From Erwinia sp. HDF1-3R (lineage in GTDB: Bacteria > Pseudomonadota > Gammaproteobacteria > Enterobacterales > Enterobacteriaceae): a stretch of DNA of 64,000 nt. Both the position numbers and the translations under genes were made by a program. Below the pieces are notes generated by a model. That model worked only from the letters and a program-made list of their open reading frames with translations, had not been told where the DNA came from and did not search any database. Location: assembly GCF_039621855.1 (NCBI RefSeq), contig NZ_CP155071.1, positions 3,410,001 through 3,474,000 on the forward strand, written 5' to 3'. How positions within the stretch are numbered: the stretch's first letter is position 1; each line of letters begins with the position of its first letter. Shown piece after piece: positions 50,193 to 59,410 of this stretch.

Positions 50193-50640
50193 AGGTTTTA
50201 CTCTGGTCAAGAAACACGCATAAAAAAGAGTCCGTGACGGAAAGAACACCGATGAACCGGCTCTTAATACAGGCTTGATTGCACTCTTTGCTGTTAAGGG
50301 GGATTGATAGTCAGTCACGTAAAAAAGGGATTATATACATGCAAATCGGGACGAACATTAATCTAATTGCAATTCATCTCTTAAATAATCGTTTTTTACA
50401 AACTTAGGAGCTTATACTTTCCTTTTATGGTCACTTTCTATTAATTTATTTTAAGTTGAACCCTCACCATAGTGTATATTTATTGGGGTAAAGCATAAAA
50501 AAAACCAAATACATCCAGATTTTTACCTGAAACAATTATTTATAGTAATAAACTATGGAGTTCGCACCATCATCCCGCAGATTGAATGTATGGCACGCAC
50601 AGCGCGCATACAGGGGCAATAACAAGGAGTATCTATAGAT
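50193..50640. other. AT-rich upstream region of the adhesin gene
   Basis: About 450 bp, very AT-rich, with no supported gene. A consensus-like -10 TATAAT on the minus strand at 50335-50330, about 140 bp before the adhesin start, is the best promoter candidate; no good -35 is evident. AT-rich DNA of this kind is a usual target of H-NS silencing (inference). A 28-codon frame at 50555-50638 is not supported. Confidence 0.4.
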
Positions 50641-50742
50641 ATGGTAGGGGAACTCAACGGAACATACTTGTACAAGAGGGTACCCACATCATCATCACGT
50701 ATGACTTTTTGGGTGCTCATAGAGGAAACAGGTAAACAATGA
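50641..50742 (+). CDS. Possible 33-residue small protein
   Basis: A short frame, MVGELNGTYLYKRVPTSSSR onward, begins at ATG 50641 with AAGGAG 11 bases upstream and ends in an ATGA overlap with the next small frame. No domain is recognised. The overlap and ribosome site argue for translation; the brevity and AT-rich accessory setting argue for caution. It may be the decayed remnant of a longer gene. Confidence 0.3.
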   Translation: MVGELNGTYLYKRVPTSSSRMTFWVLIEETGKQ

Positions 50743-50915
50743 GGCATACAAGACATTGCGGGATTACTGCTTTGATATCAGGTAATAACAGTATCGATGT
50801 TGCCTACCAGTTTGCTTTACAGGAGCTGCATGAAGCAGATGATATAGCGGAATTAGCTGGAAAGTACTTCCAGCGTTTTAATGTGGACCCAGCACGCTTT
50901 TCCCCGAAAGGCTAA
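50739..50915 (+). CDS. Possible 58-residue small protein, coupled to the preceding frame
   Basis: The frame starts within ATGA (50739-50742), preceded by GAGGAAACAGG, and ends at TAA 50913-50915. The C-terminal half (HEADDIAELAGKYFQRFNVD) resembles by eye the C-terminal part of DUF1493-type small acidic proteins, which often occur as coupled pairs in enterobacterial accessory regions. That similarity is tentative. The stop overlaps the convergent stop of the HxlR gene. Confidence 0.35.
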   Translation: MRHTRHCGITALISGNNSIDVAYQFALQELHEADDIAELAGKYFQRFNVDPARFSPKG

Positions 50916-51310
50916 TCCGCTGCCGTCTCTTGCCTGCTTTCACCCGCATGGGTCAGGTCATACGCGGCCTGGGCTTTATCCAGTGCCGCTCCATGTTCCA
51001 GCGCCCAGTCATACAGCGCGATAAACGGCTGTTGTAACGTTTGTGCCAGCGGCGTGAGGCTATATTCAACCCCAACCGGGGATGTGGGAAGAACTTCGCG
51101 GATCACCAGGCCATTACGTTCGAGTCGCTTCAGCGCATCTGCCAGCGCTTTATGGGTGATCCCATCCAACCGACGACGGATTTCATTAAAGCGGGAAGGC
51201 CTGGAACAGAGCACCGTGAGAATTAAAATCGACCATTTATTGGTGATATGTTCCAGTACCGGGCGGGTTTTCCCTACGTCTCTCAATACGTTAGCGTCTG
51301 AATGTGCCAT
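50912..51310 (-). CDS. HxlR-family transcriptional regulator
   Basis: A 132-aa winged-helix regulator of the HxlR type, with the family sequence HITNKWSILILTVLCSRPSR and FNEIRRRLDGITHKALADAL followed by RLERNGLVIREVLPTSPVGV. Members often sense aldehydes, quinones or redox stress through conserved Cys; one Cys is present in VLCSRPSRF. The ATG at 51310 follows GGAG. It is divergent from the SDR gene with 99 bp between, the usual layout of HxlR with a target oxidoreductase, so it probably regulates that gene. Confidence 0.88.
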   Translation of the reverse strand: MAHSDANVLRDVGKTRPVLEHITNKWSILILTVLCSRPSRFNEIRRRLDGITHKALADALKRLERNGLVIREVLPTSPVGVEYSLTPLAQTLQQPFIALYDWALEHGAALDKAQAAYDLTHAGESRQETAAD

Positions 51311-51409
51311 GGCAATATACTCCGGGATACCTGATATAAACAAAGTGCGTAATTGATATTAAATATAATATATATACCCTTCCCTCTCCACCCAAAGAGG
51401 AGAGATCAG

Positions 51410-52141
51410 ATGAGCAGACTGGAAAATAAAGTCGCTGTAATACTGGGCGGCGCTAAAGGAATTGGCCTGGCCATCAGCCAGCGTTTTGCCAGCGAAGGTG
51501 CAACGACCTGGTTCACATCGCGTCGTGACGAAGAGTTGCAGGCGGCAGGCCTGAAGATATCGGGTAAATCGAACCCGTTGCAGGCCGATGTCAGTCAGCA
51601 GAGCGAGCTGATACGCATTATGGATACGGTAAAGGCTGAATCATTCCAGATAGATGCGTTGGTGATCAATGCCGGGATGACGGACTATGCCACTATTGAT
51701 GATATAAGTCCGTCGCATTTTGACCAGATTTTTGGTCTTAATGTGCGGGCGGCCGTTTTTGCGTTGCAGGCCGCGCTGCCGCTCCTTAAACCCGGCGCAA
51801 GCGTTATCCTGATTGGTTCCATTGCTGATGTGCTGGGTACCGAGGGTTACGGCGTTTACAGCGCCAGCAAAGCGGCCCTGCGATCCTTTGCCCGGACCTG
51901 GACACGCGAGCTCTCTTCGCGCGGTATCCGAATCAATGTGGTGGCTCCCGGCCCTGTTGATACGGAAATGATGCAGGCCGCCTCCGAAGAGTTGCGCAAG
52001 GAAATAATCAGCGCGATCCCGTTGAGCCGCATGGGCAGGCCTGAAGAAGTGGCCAACGCCGCGCTGTTTCTGGCAAGCGATGAAAGTAGCTATATTGCAG
52101 GCGCTGAAATTTGTGTGGATGGCGGCCTGACGCAGGTTTAA
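51410..52141 (+). CDS. Short-chain dehydrogenase/reductase
   Basis: A classical SDR oxidoreductase of 243 aa with the cofactor motif VILGGAKGIGLAISQRF (TGxxxGxG-like), the NAG-type motif INAGMTDYATI, catalytic Ser, Tyr and Lys in LIGSIADVLGTEGYGVYSASKAA, and PGPVDTEMMQ. It keeps the variable C-terminus IAGAEICVDGGLTQV. An Arg pair after the Gly motif (FTSRRDEEL) suggests NADP preference. Substrate unknown. It starts at ATG 51410 behind AAGAGGAG and is divergent from the HxlR regulator. Confidence 0.9.
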   Translation: MSRLENKVAVILGGAKGIGLAISQRFASEGATTWFTSRRDEELQAAGLKISGKSNPLQADVSQQSELIRIMDTVKAESFQIDALVINAGMTDYATIDDISPSHFDQIFGLNVRAAVFALQAALPLLKPGASVILIGSIADVLGTEGYGVYSASKAALRSFARTWTRELSSRGIRINVVAPGPVDTEMMQAASEELRKEIISAIPLSRMGRPEEVANAALFLASDESSYIAGAEICVDGGLTQV

Positions 52142-52198
52142 ACGCTAACGGATAATGATCTGTTTCTCAGCCATCCCCGGATGGCTGAGGCGCGCCCC

Positions 52199-52498
52199 TT
52201 ACGACTTGCTCACCGCATAGTTTCTGACTTTATTATTTTCCATCTGTACGGTCAGCGTCTTACCCTCGGTCGTGTCCCTTGCCCTTGCCTGACTCCAGGT
52301 CCACATCAGGATCTGATGCCCCTCCGGATATGGGGTTTCCGAGGTGGGCTGACCAAAAAGCGCAATCATTTCCTGCCTCGTGGTCGTGCCCTTGTGGATT
52401 TTGTTAAGCCGCGCATCGTCGAAATCCTGGCCAACGGAGGCGGTACACCCGGCAACCGTCATTATCAGGCATAAAACTAACCATACTTTTTTCATCAT
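52199..52498 (-). CDS. Small lipoprotein with an SmpA/OmlA (BamE-like) fold
   Basis: A 99-aa precursor lipoprotein with signal peptide and lipobox VAGC (Cys18). The mature part, LNKIHKGTTTRQEMIALFGQ followed by PTSETPYPEGHQILMWTWSQ, fits the BamE/SmpA fold, in which KGxTTRxEVxxLFGxP is typical. It is not BamE itself, which lies elsewhere in enteric genomes. The start overlaps the stop of the cupin gene (TGATGATG), so the two are coupled; the second ATG at 52495 is an equal candidate. Confidence 0.85.
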   Translation of the reverse strand: MMKKVWLVLCLIMTVAGCTASVGQDFDDARLNKIHKGTTTRQEMIALFGQPTSETPYPEGHQILMWTWSQARARDTTEGKTLTVQMENNKVRNYAVSKS

Positions 52499-52776
52499 CA
52501 GGGCCGCGCGCTCTTTCTGCCGGAGAGGTAACGAACGCCCTCAGGTCCAAAGAATTCGGAATGGGGCTCATCGCGCTGGAGATGAAACACCTCGCCCACG
52601 CGCCAGGTTTTTTCCCCGCTCTGACTAAGAATGGTTATCTCACCCGCCAGAATCAGCGCTTTCGCTTCAAAGGGATGCGCGTGGTGCTCCAGCCTGCCGT
52701 TAGGTTCGCGCTCCACCACCACCGGCGTGTCAAAACCCTGCTCAGCCAGCTGTTTTACGAATTCTTCCTGCTGCAT
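52498..52776 (-). CDS. Small cupin-domain protein
   Basis: A 92-aa single cupin. The ATG at 52776 follows GGAG by six bases. Cupin motif 1 is visible as EHHAHPFEAKALILAGEITI with two His and a Glu that could bind metal, and motif 2 as FHLQRDEPHSEFFGPEGVRY. No function can be assigned; such proteins sense or bind small molecules or are enzymes. It is coupled to the downstream lipoprotein gene by a 1-nt overlap. Confidence 0.85.
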   Translation of the reverse strand: MQQEEFVKQLAEQGFDTPVVVEREPNGRLEHHAHPFEAKALILAGEITILSQSGEKTWRVGEVFHLQRDEPHSEFFGPEGVRYLSGRKSARP

Positions 52777-52933
52777 GGTCACTCCGGATAAACACAGGTA
52801 TTCCGCTAAGATAGCCTGACTGCCCACACACTTTCAATTTATACCGGGCTTGTCGGCGCGCGCCCTCTCGCCTTTGCTGCTAACCGGCCGCGCATAGCCG
52901 CCCGCAGCCCCCTGTCGCAGGCACCGCCAGGGG

Positions 52934-53671
52934 CTATTTCAACGTACCGCTCGCCGCAGCGGAATAGCGCGCTTTGGCATGATGCAGCGAAAGCAGGGAC
53001 ATCACCATCAGTACGCATCCGGCGACAATCAGAAAAGCATACCCCAGCAGGCTCCAGGCCCAGATACCAACGATCCCCCCGACCAGAAATCCCGCTATCG
53101 TCAGCGCATGGAGCTTTAACCGATCGAGATATGCCGTGGCTTCACTGGGGGACTCCTGCCGCCGCAGGATATCAATCAGCATCGCCATTTCAATACCAAT
53201 ATCGGTTGCCGTGCCGGAGACGTGCGTCGTTCTGACGCGGGCATTCGAAATCCTCGTTACCACGGCGTTTTGCAGCCCCATCAGCAGGCTCAGGGCCAAA
53301 ATGAGCACCGCCCCTGGCAGGGTGAAGCTCAGCTCAGCCACGCCAAGCACCATTAGCGCCAGCGCTTCAATAACAATAACGAAAGCATAGATGCCGCGCA
53401 GGCCTCTGCGCCGTCCGGCATTGATAATCAGCGTGGAGAGTAAAGCGCCAAAAATAAAAAACAGTACGATGGACAGGAAGAATATGCCGCCGTTCCACCT
53501 GAACCGGGCCAGATTATCGGAAAGGGAAGAGACGTTACCGGTCATGTTGGCAGCGAAAAATCCTACAATTTCAAACGCCACCGTATTAAGCGCACCGGCA
53601 ACGGCGGCCAGCAGACAGGCCAGCCAGCTGTCAGTATTGAGCGTTCTGGCTTCATCGGTACGAATCAACAT
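52934..53671 (-). CDS. YoaK/DUF1275 family membrane protein
   Basis: A 245-aa polytopic inner-membrane protein with about six hydrophobic segments. The N-terminal GALNTVAFEIVGFFAANMTG NVSS and the later LLMGLQNAVVTRISNARVRT THVSGT segments are the DUF1275 hallmarks (written here in pieces). Function of the family is unknown; E. coli YoaK is a member. It is monocistronic between the cupin gene and a small membrane protein on the other strand. Confidence 0.88.
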   Translation of the reverse strand: MLIRTDEARTLNTDSWLACLLAAVAGALNTVAFEIVGFFAANMTGNVSSLSDNLARFRWNGGIFFLSIVLFFIFGALLSTLIINAGRRRGLRGIYAFVIVIEALALMVLGVAELSFTLPGAVLILALSLLMGLQNAVVTRISNARVRTTHVSGTATDIGIEMAMLIDILRRQESPSEATAYLDRLKLHALTIAGFLVGGIVGIWAWSLLGYAFLIVAGCVLMVMSLLSLHHAKARYSAAASGTLK

Positions 53672-53835
53672 GCTAATTTCTGTGCGTGGAGAAAGGGATG
53701 CATTATTTTCTGCCCAACCAATGGGAAACTCAAGTTACTTAATCGCGCCAGAAAAAAGGACAATGCGGTCGGCCTTAATTTAGTAAGCTTCCTGACTGTG
53801 GAGAGGTAAATGTTCAATGATAAGGATATTCAATT

Positions 53836-54051
53836 ATGCTGCTTACCCTGCTGCCCATTTTAGCTATTCTGTTTATTTTGCTTTTTATCGTCTGTTTTAT
53901 TATTTTCCTGGTCAGGCTTTCCCGCGAGGGTGACGCCAGTTTCGGGCTGGCCCTTATCGTGCTCATTTTACCCTTTGTGGCATTCTATTGTGCTTTCTGG
54001 TACGTCAGCCTGTACCTCGAGACCTTAGGCATTAACCCTACCCTCTTTTAG
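53836..54051 (+). CDS. Small hydrophobic membrane protein (71 aa)
   Basis: Two strong hydrophobic segments (about residues 2-28 and 38-60) separated by a short charged loop RLSREGDAS. AAGGAT precedes the ATG. No family is recognised. The frame is well placed between YoaK-like and the next small gene, with normal codon use, so it is probably real. A role cannot be given. Confidence 0.65.
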   Translation: MLLTLLPILAILFILLFIVCFIIFLVRLSREGDASFGLALIVLILPFVAFYCAFWYVSLYLETLGINPTLF

Positions 54052-54165
54052 GTACGATTAGTCGGAGGGAGAGATAGGCGATAAATACCCCGCTACTCCG
54101 CTGATTGATTGCTCACCGCACACTTACACTGAGGGAAAGTTAATCACGCCCGTTGTGGAGTCCCT

Positions 54166-54378
54166 ATGCCAGACAAAGATCCTATTGTTGAACGTCTCAC
54201 CGTTGAGGTACTTGCCCTGCGTCATATCGTGCAGATGCTGATTGCTTACGGCAACGTGCCTACCGGTGGCAAGCTGAATAAATACCTGCTCAAGGTAGCG
54301 GATGATACTGAACACCGCGATGAACGACACGGCAATAAAGCCATCGCCGAGGCGATCCGCAGCTACATTCAGAACTGA
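54166..54378 (+). CDS. Small soluble protein of unknown function (70 aa)
   Basis: Starts MPDKDPIVERLTVEVLALRH behind TGGAG. It looks like an alpha-helical cytoplasmic protein, with no membrane segment, ending AEAIRSYIQN. No family recognised by eye. It sits upstream of the malic enzyme gene on the same strand but 180 bp away, so co-transcription is uncertain. Confidence 0.65.
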   Translation: MPDKDPIVERLTVEVLALRHIVQMLIAYGNVPTGGKLNKYLLKVADDTEHRDERHGNKAIAEAIRSYIQN

Positions 54379-54555
54379 TTTTCTGGCTATTCTTTCCATA
54401 ATCATCGCCGCCTGCGCAATGTGCCAGAATGCAGATTTCGGATTTTGTTACATTAACCTGCCGCCCCGCTAAATGTTTTCGACCAGGCTTACTCCTTATT
54501 AAAACAAGACCTCGTGCTCAGTTTCCACGTTCAGGACTCGTAAGGAGTAACCATT

Positions 54556-56196
54556 ATGTCGTCACACGCCAGAGAAGATAAGCCCGCAGCCGTTTCCCCT
54601 TTGCCACTCTCTTCAGCACAGCAAAATAAAGGTACGGCCTTTAGCGAAGCAGATCGTAAAAAACACCGACTGGAAGGGCTGCTGCCGCCCATCGTGGACA
54701 GTTTGCAAACCCAGATCCAGCGCGTTAAAGAGCACCTCGACGGCAAGCCTAACGACATCGAAAAATATATCTACTTGCAGGAGCTGGCGAATCGCAATGA
54801 AACGCTGTTTTATGCCACGCTGATGTCCGATCCCGTCACCTTTATTCCCCTGGTTTACGATCCCACCATTGCGGATGCCTGTCTTAAGTACGGCCATATT
54901 TATCGCCAGCCGAAGGGGATGTATCTGACGCGTGAAATGAAAGGCCGGCTGGCTGAGGTGCTGCGCAACTGGCCGCAAAAGGACGTTCGTTTTATCTGTG
55001 TAACCTCCGGTGGCCGGATTTTAGGACTGGGCGACATCGGTGCTAACGGTGCGCCTATCCCGGTGGGAAAGCTCCAGCTCTACACCGCCTGCGCCGCCGT
55101 CCCGCCAGAGGGCCTGCTGCCTGTCCACCTGGACATTGGCACCAGCAATAAAAAGCTGACGAGTGACCCACTTTATACCGGCCTGCGTAAAGCCCCCCTT
55201 GCGCAAAAAGCGCTGGATGAGCTGCTGGATGAGTTTGTCGCGGCGGTGGAGAGCGTCTTCCCCGGCTGCTGTATTCACTTTGAGGACTGGAAAGGCAGTG
55301 ATGCGGTGCGCTATCTACAACGCTATCAGAGTCGGGCCCTGGTTTATAACGACGATATTCAGGGTACGGCAAGCGTGGTGCTGGCTGGCCTGATTACGGC
55401 CCTGAAAACCACTGGCGGCAAGCTGTCACAGCAGCGCGTGCTCTTTGCCGGTGCTGGCTCCGCTGGAACGGGCATCGCCAATATGCTGGTTGAGGCGATG
55501 GTGCTGGAAGGCGCAGAGCGGGAAGAGGCTCGCCGGGCAATCACGCTGTTCGATAAGGACGGGCTGATTGAGACGGGGCGTAAAAAACTCTCTGCTGAAC
55601 AGAAGACCTTTGCCCGGAAGGCTGAACCCCAGTCCGATCTGCAAAAAGTGGTGGAAGCGGTTAAACCTACGGTGCTTATCGGCGTCAGTACGCAGGGGGG
55701 GCTGTTCACCGAGAAGGTGGTTAAAACCATGAGTAAGCTGAACGATCGGCCGATTATCTTCCCACTTTCCAATCCGACAGATAACGCTGAATGCACCGCA
55801 AAACAGGCCTATCAGTGGACCAAGGGCAAAGCGCTCTATGCCGCGGGTGTGCAGTTCGGTGAGGAAAACGTACAGGGTGAAACGCGCTATCCGGGTCAGG
55901 CCAATAACTTTTATATTTTTCCGGCGGTAAGCCTGGCGGTGTACGCGGCGCGCCCCAGGCGTATTGACGATCGGCTGTTTATAGAGGCAGCCCGCGCCTG
56001 TGCGCAGCAGGTCAGTAAAAAAGATCGCGATCGGGGAATGCTCTACCCTTCACAGGCCGGGATACTGAAAACGGAAAAGGCTATCGCCCGTCATCTGGTG
56101 CGCTATCTGTTTGATAACGATCTGGCGGGGGTGGAAGAGCCCGATGATATCCCCCGCTGGCTTGATAAGCTGAGCTACAAGCCCCGTTACGAGTAA
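54556..56196 (+). CDS. Malic enzyme (oxaloacetate-decarboxylating)
   Basis: Malic enzymes oxidise malate to pyruvate and CO2 with NAD(P). The 546-aa protein has the N-terminal malic domain (FATLMSDP-like region, LVYDPTIADAC with catalytic Tyr, GLGDIGANGAPIPVGKLQLY), metal ligands in HFEDWKGSDAVRYL and YNDDIQGTASVVLAG, and the Rossmann motif FAGAGSAGTGIANMLVEAM. It differs from E. coli MaeA, notably with YDPT where MaeA has YTPT and a distinct N-terminus, so it is a separate subgroup and I give no symbol. AAGGAG precedes the ATG. Cofactor preference is not readable with certainty. Confidence 0.88.
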   Translation: MSSHAREDKPAAVSPLPLSSAQQNKGTAFSEADRKKHRLEGLLPPIVDSLQTQIQRVKEHLDGKPNDIEKYIYLQELANRNETLFYATLMSDPVTFIPLVYDPTIADACLKYGHIYRQPKGMYLTREMKGRLAEVLRNWPQKDVRFICVTSGGRILGLGDIGANGAPIPVGKLQLYTACAAVPPEGLLPVHLDIGTSNKKLTSDPLYTGLRKAPLAQKALDELLDEFVAAVESVFPGCCIHFEDWKGSDAVRYLQRYQSRALVYNDDIQGTASVVLAGLITALKTTGGKLSQQRVLFAGAGSAGTGIANMLVEAMVLEGAEREEARRAITLFDKDGLIETGRKKLSAEQKTFARKAEPQSDLQKVVEAVKPTVLIGVSTQGGLFTEKVVKTMSKLNDRPIIFPLSNPTDNAECTAKQAYQWTKGKALYAAGVQFGEENVQGETRYPGQANNFYIFPAVSLAVYAARPRRIDDRLFIEAARACAQQVSKKDRDRGMLYPSQAGILKTEKAIARHLVRYLFDNDLAGVEEPDDIPRWLDKLSYKPRYE

Positions 56197-56347
56197 ATGC
56201 GTGTCGTACTGATTTGATCGGGATACGCAATTCGCGATATCCTGCGGACGAGCTGTTGATATAGTTCATTTTATGCCCTTCATGCGTCAGGTTCGACGAC
56301 CTGGCGCAGCATAGCTGGACGATGAATTTAACAAGGATGATAACGTT

Positions 56348-57619
56348 ATGCATGACTACCTGACACAATGGCTCAGCGCCTTTGATCTGCCCTACGCCTC
56401 TTTTATCGCTGTATTCGCCCTGCTCGGCATTATCCTGCTGATCTCCCTGCTCGTACACGGCCTGCTGCATCAGGGAGTTACTCCTCCCCTCCGCAGGCTG
56501 GCCGAGAAGTCGTCAAAGCAGTGGCCGCGATCGTTTATTGATAAGAAACTGCTCAGCCGTTCAGCCCTGCTGCTCCAGGGGATCCTGCTCCAGCTGCAAA
56601 TTGCACTTTTCCTGCAGGGCATTGAGCCGCTGCATACCGTGCTGGTGGTGTTCAGCCAGGTATGGATGATGACGTTCAGCCTGCTGATGTTTTTCTCGCT
56701 GCTGGACGTACTTCTTGAGCTAACGCAGCGACAGGCCATTGCCAGCCAGCTCCCCCTTCGCGGTATTTTTCAAAGCCTGAAGCTGATTGCCGCGCTGCTG
56801 GTTGTGCTGATGATTATCTCAGTGCTGATTGGTAAGTCCCCGCTGGTGCTGCTGACCGGGCTGGGTGCCATGACCGCCGTACTGATGCTGGTATTTAAGG
56901 ACCCCATCCTCGGTTTAGTGGCCGGGATCCAGCTGTCAGCCAATGATATGTTGAAGATTGGCGACTGGCTGGAGATGCCTAAATATGGCGCAGACGGCGA
57001 CGTGGTGGATATCGGTCTGACCACGGTTAAAGTTCGCAACTGGGATAAGACCGTCACGACGCTTCCTACCTACGTGTTGATATCAGATTCATTTAAAAAC
57101 TGGCGCCCGATGTCAGAATCAGGCGGACGCCGCATCAAGCGCAGCATTAATATTGATGCCACCAGCATCCATTTTCTCAGCGAGGACGAAGTGGCCAGCC
57201 TGAAACGTGCCCAGCTGCTGACGCCTTATCTGGAAGGCAAAGGTGAGGAAGTGGAAAACTATAATGCCCGGCTGAATTGCGATCTCACTACGCCACTTAA
57301 CGGCCGCAGGATGACCAATGTCGGCACCTTCCGCGCCTGGCTGGAAGCCTGGCTCAGGGCGCATCCGCGCAGCCATAAGGAGATGACCCTGATGGTACGC
57401 CAGCTGGCGCCGGGTCCCTCGGGCCTGCCGATAGAGATTTATATGTTCACCAATACCACCGCCTGGCTGGAGTATGAAAATATCCAGGCTGATATTTTCG
57501 ATCATATCTTTGCCGTACTGCCTGAATTTGGCCTGCGCGTTCATCAAACGCCTACTGGCAACGATCTGCGACAGCTGCGGCTGACGGAACAGGATAATGC
57601 TATCCCGGCGGATCGCTAA
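56348..57619 (+). CDS. Mechanosensitive channel of the YbdG (MscS) family
   Basis: A 423-aa inner-membrane channel with about five membrane segments followed by an MscS domain. The pore-lining helix and beta domain are visible in [20 protein letters not shown] and [20 protein letters not shown], then [20 protein letters not shown]. The C-terminal soluble region matches E. coli YbdG, a miniconductance channel (MscM) that opens on osmotic downshift. AAGGA precedes the ATG. It is separated from the malic enzyme gene by 150 bp and is probably its own unit. Confidence 0.9.
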   Translation: MHDYLTQWLSAFDLPYASFIAVFALLGIILLISLLVHGLLHQGVTPPLRRLAEKSSKQWPRSFIDKKLLSRSALLLQGILLQLQIALFLQGIEPLHTVLVVFSQVWMMTFSLLMFFSLLDVLLELTQRQAIASQLPLRGIFQSLKLIAALLVVLMIISVLIGKSPLVLLTGLGAMTAVLMLVFKDPILGLVAGIQLSANDMLKIGDWLEMPKYGADGDVVDIGLTTVKVRNWDKTVTTLPTYVLISDSFKNWRPMSESGGRRIKRSINIDATSIHFLSEDEVASLKRAQLLTPYLEGKGEEVENYNARLNCDLTTPLNGRRMTNVGTFRAWLEAWLRAHPRSHKEMTLMVRQLAPGPSGLPIEIYMFTNTTAWLEYENIQADIFDHIFAVLPEFGLRVHQTPTGNDLRQLRLTEQDNAIPADR

Positions 57620-57763
57620 CGAACTGCGGTTCAGGCTACCTTTCATACCCTGTGAGAGGCATTTCATTCCGCGCGGGCGGCAGTTCATGCCTTAATCAGC
57701 CCGCGCGCGAAAGACCCGACATATTCTGTGCTCAATTTATTAAACTTTCATCGGGAGTTTTCC

Positions 57764-58990
57764 ATGAGCACATCCCCCGTCAACACCCGCGTTAATCGTA
57801 CCCGCTGGCTAACCCTGATCGGTACGGTGATCACTCAGTTTGCTCTGGGTTCAGTCTATACCTGGAGCCTGTTTAATGGCCAGCTGTCCCACAAGCTGGA
57901 TGCGCCAATTAGCCAGGTGGCTTTCTCGTTTGGCCTGTTGAGCCTGGGGCTGGCTATCGCCTCTTCGCTGGCGGGAAAGCTTCAGGAGCGTTTCGGCGTA
58001 CGCCGGGTGGCCATCGGTTCTGGCGTGCTAATGGCGGTGGGTTTTTATATGACCGCTCACGCTAACAATCTCTTTATGCTGTATCTCAGCGCGGGGGTGT
58101 TAGTGGGTCTGGCCGACGGTGCGGGCTATCTGATGACGCTTTCAAACTGCGTAAAATGGTTTCCAGAGCGCAAAGGGATGATTTCCGCCTGTGCCATAGG
58201 TGCCTACGGTCTGGGCAGCCTTGGGTTTAAATTTATCTGTAGCTATCTGTTGAGTATTAACAGCCTGGAGACGACCTTTGTTATTTGGGGCGGACTGGCA
58301 ATGGTGATGATTATCCTCGGCGCGTTGCTGATGAAAGACGCCCCACAACAGCCTGCGGCCAGGCCGGGTGAAATCAGTCGGGCGCGTGACTTTTCGCTGG
58401 CAGAAGCCGTGCGTTTACCGCAGTACTGGATGCTGGCGCTGATGTTCCTGACCGCCTGTATGAGCGGGCTGTATGTGATTGGCATTGCGAAAGATATCGG
58501 CGAAGGGCTGGTACATCTCTCATTACAAACGGCGGCCAACGCGGTGACGGTGATTGCGGTTGCCAACCTGAGCGGTCGCCTGATTCTCGGTATTCTTTCC
58601 GATAAAATGCCGCGTATCCGGGTGATTACGCTTGCACAGGTGGTTTCGCTGGCGGGAATGGCGATTATGCTGTTCAGTCAGATGAACGAGCTGACCTTTT
58701 TTATCGCCATTGCCTGTGTCGCCTTCAGTTTTGGCGGGACCATTACCGTTTATCCTTCGCTGGTGAGCGATTTCTTTGGCCTGAATAATCTGACTAAAAA
58801 CTACGGGCTGATTTATCTGGGCTTTGGGATTGGGAGCGTGTTGGGTTCGCTGATCGCCTCCCTGTTTGGCGGGTTTGTCGTGACTTTTAGTCTGATTATG
58901 GCGCTGCTGGTTATTTCGCTGGTTTTATCAGCCTCAATTCGATTGCCACATCGTCCTGCTGATAAAAAGAGCCATCTTCAGCATGCCTGA
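57764..58990 (+). CDS. yhjX: OFA-type MFS transporter, YhjX-like
   Basis: A 408-aa, twelve-helix transporter of the oxalate/formate antiporter group that aligns with E. coli YhjX throughout (TRWLTLIGTVITQFALGSVY, DAPISQVAFSFGLLSLGLAI, SDFFGLNNLTKNYGLIYLGF). E. coli YhjX is induced by pyruvate through the YpdAB system and is proposed to move pyruvate. The ATG at 57764 lies behind CGGGAG; the frame opens 12 codons earlier. It is the last gene before the repeat region, whose first unit begins only ~20 bp after the stop. Confidence 0.86.
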   Translation: MSTSPVNTRVNRTRWLTLIGTVITQFALGSVYTWSLFNGQLSHKLDAPISQVAFSFGLLSLGLAIASSLAGKLQERFGVRRVAIGSGVLMAVGFYMTAHANNLFMLYLSAGVLVGLADGAGYLMTLSNCVKWFPERKGMISACAIGAYGLGSLGFKFICSYLLSINSLETTFVIWGGLAMVMIILGALLMKDAPQQPAARPGEISRARDFSLAEAVRLPQYWMLALMFLTACMSGLYVIGIAKDIGEGLVHLSLQTAANAVTVIAVANLSGRLILGILSDKMPRIRVITLAQVVSLAGMAIMLFSQMNELTFFIAIACVAFSFGGTITVYPSLVSDFFGLNNLTKNYGLIYLGFGIGSVLGSLIASLFGGFVVTFSLIMALLVISLVLSASIRLPHRPADKKSHLQHA

Positions 58991-59002
58991 GAAGATCGTG
59001 TG

Positions 59003-59410
59003 CGGCAAAGGTCCGGGGTGTCGCCTACAAGGAGTGCCTGGCAGGTGTAACTGATGCTGCAAAGGTCCGGGGTATCGCCTACAAGGAGTGCCTGGCAGGT
59101 GTAACTGATGCTGCATAGGTCCGGGGTGTCGCCTACAAGGAGTGCCTGGCAGGTGTAACTGATGCTGCATAGGTCCGGGGTGTCGCCTACAAGGAGTGCC
59201 TGGTAGTTGTAACTGATGCTGCATAGGTCCGGGGTGTCGCCTACAAGTGGTGCCTGTAGTTGTAACTGATGCGGCAAAGGTCCGGGGTATCGCCTACAAG
59301 TGGTGCCTGTAGTTGTAACTGATGCGGCAAAGGTCCGGGGTATCGCCTACAAGTGGTGCCTGTAGTTGTAACTGATGCGGCAAAGGTCCGGGGTATCGCC
59401 TACAAGTGGT
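59003..59410. repeat. Tandem array, eight copies of a 53-54-bp unit
   Basis: The string GGTCCGGGGT recurs at 59010, 59064, 59118, 59172, 59226, 59279, 59332 and 59385. The first five spacings are 54 bp, the last three 53 bp. Each unit reads GTCCGGGGTGTCGCCTACAA then a variable part (aaggagtgcctggcaggtg or agtggtgcctgtagttg) and TAACTGATGC. The early and late units differ at the same few positions, so the array grew from two unit types. No unique spacers separate the copies, so it is not a CRISPR. The open frames across it are artefacts of a repeat length divisible by three. Confidence 0.95.

Noticed and set aside
50553..50756. A 67-codon minus-strand frame
   Set aside because: It overlaps the two better supported plus-strand small frames and lacks a ribosome site and any known motif.
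59003..59410. CRISPR array
   Set aside because: Units are contiguous 53-54-bp repeats with no variable spacers, and no cas genes are in the window.
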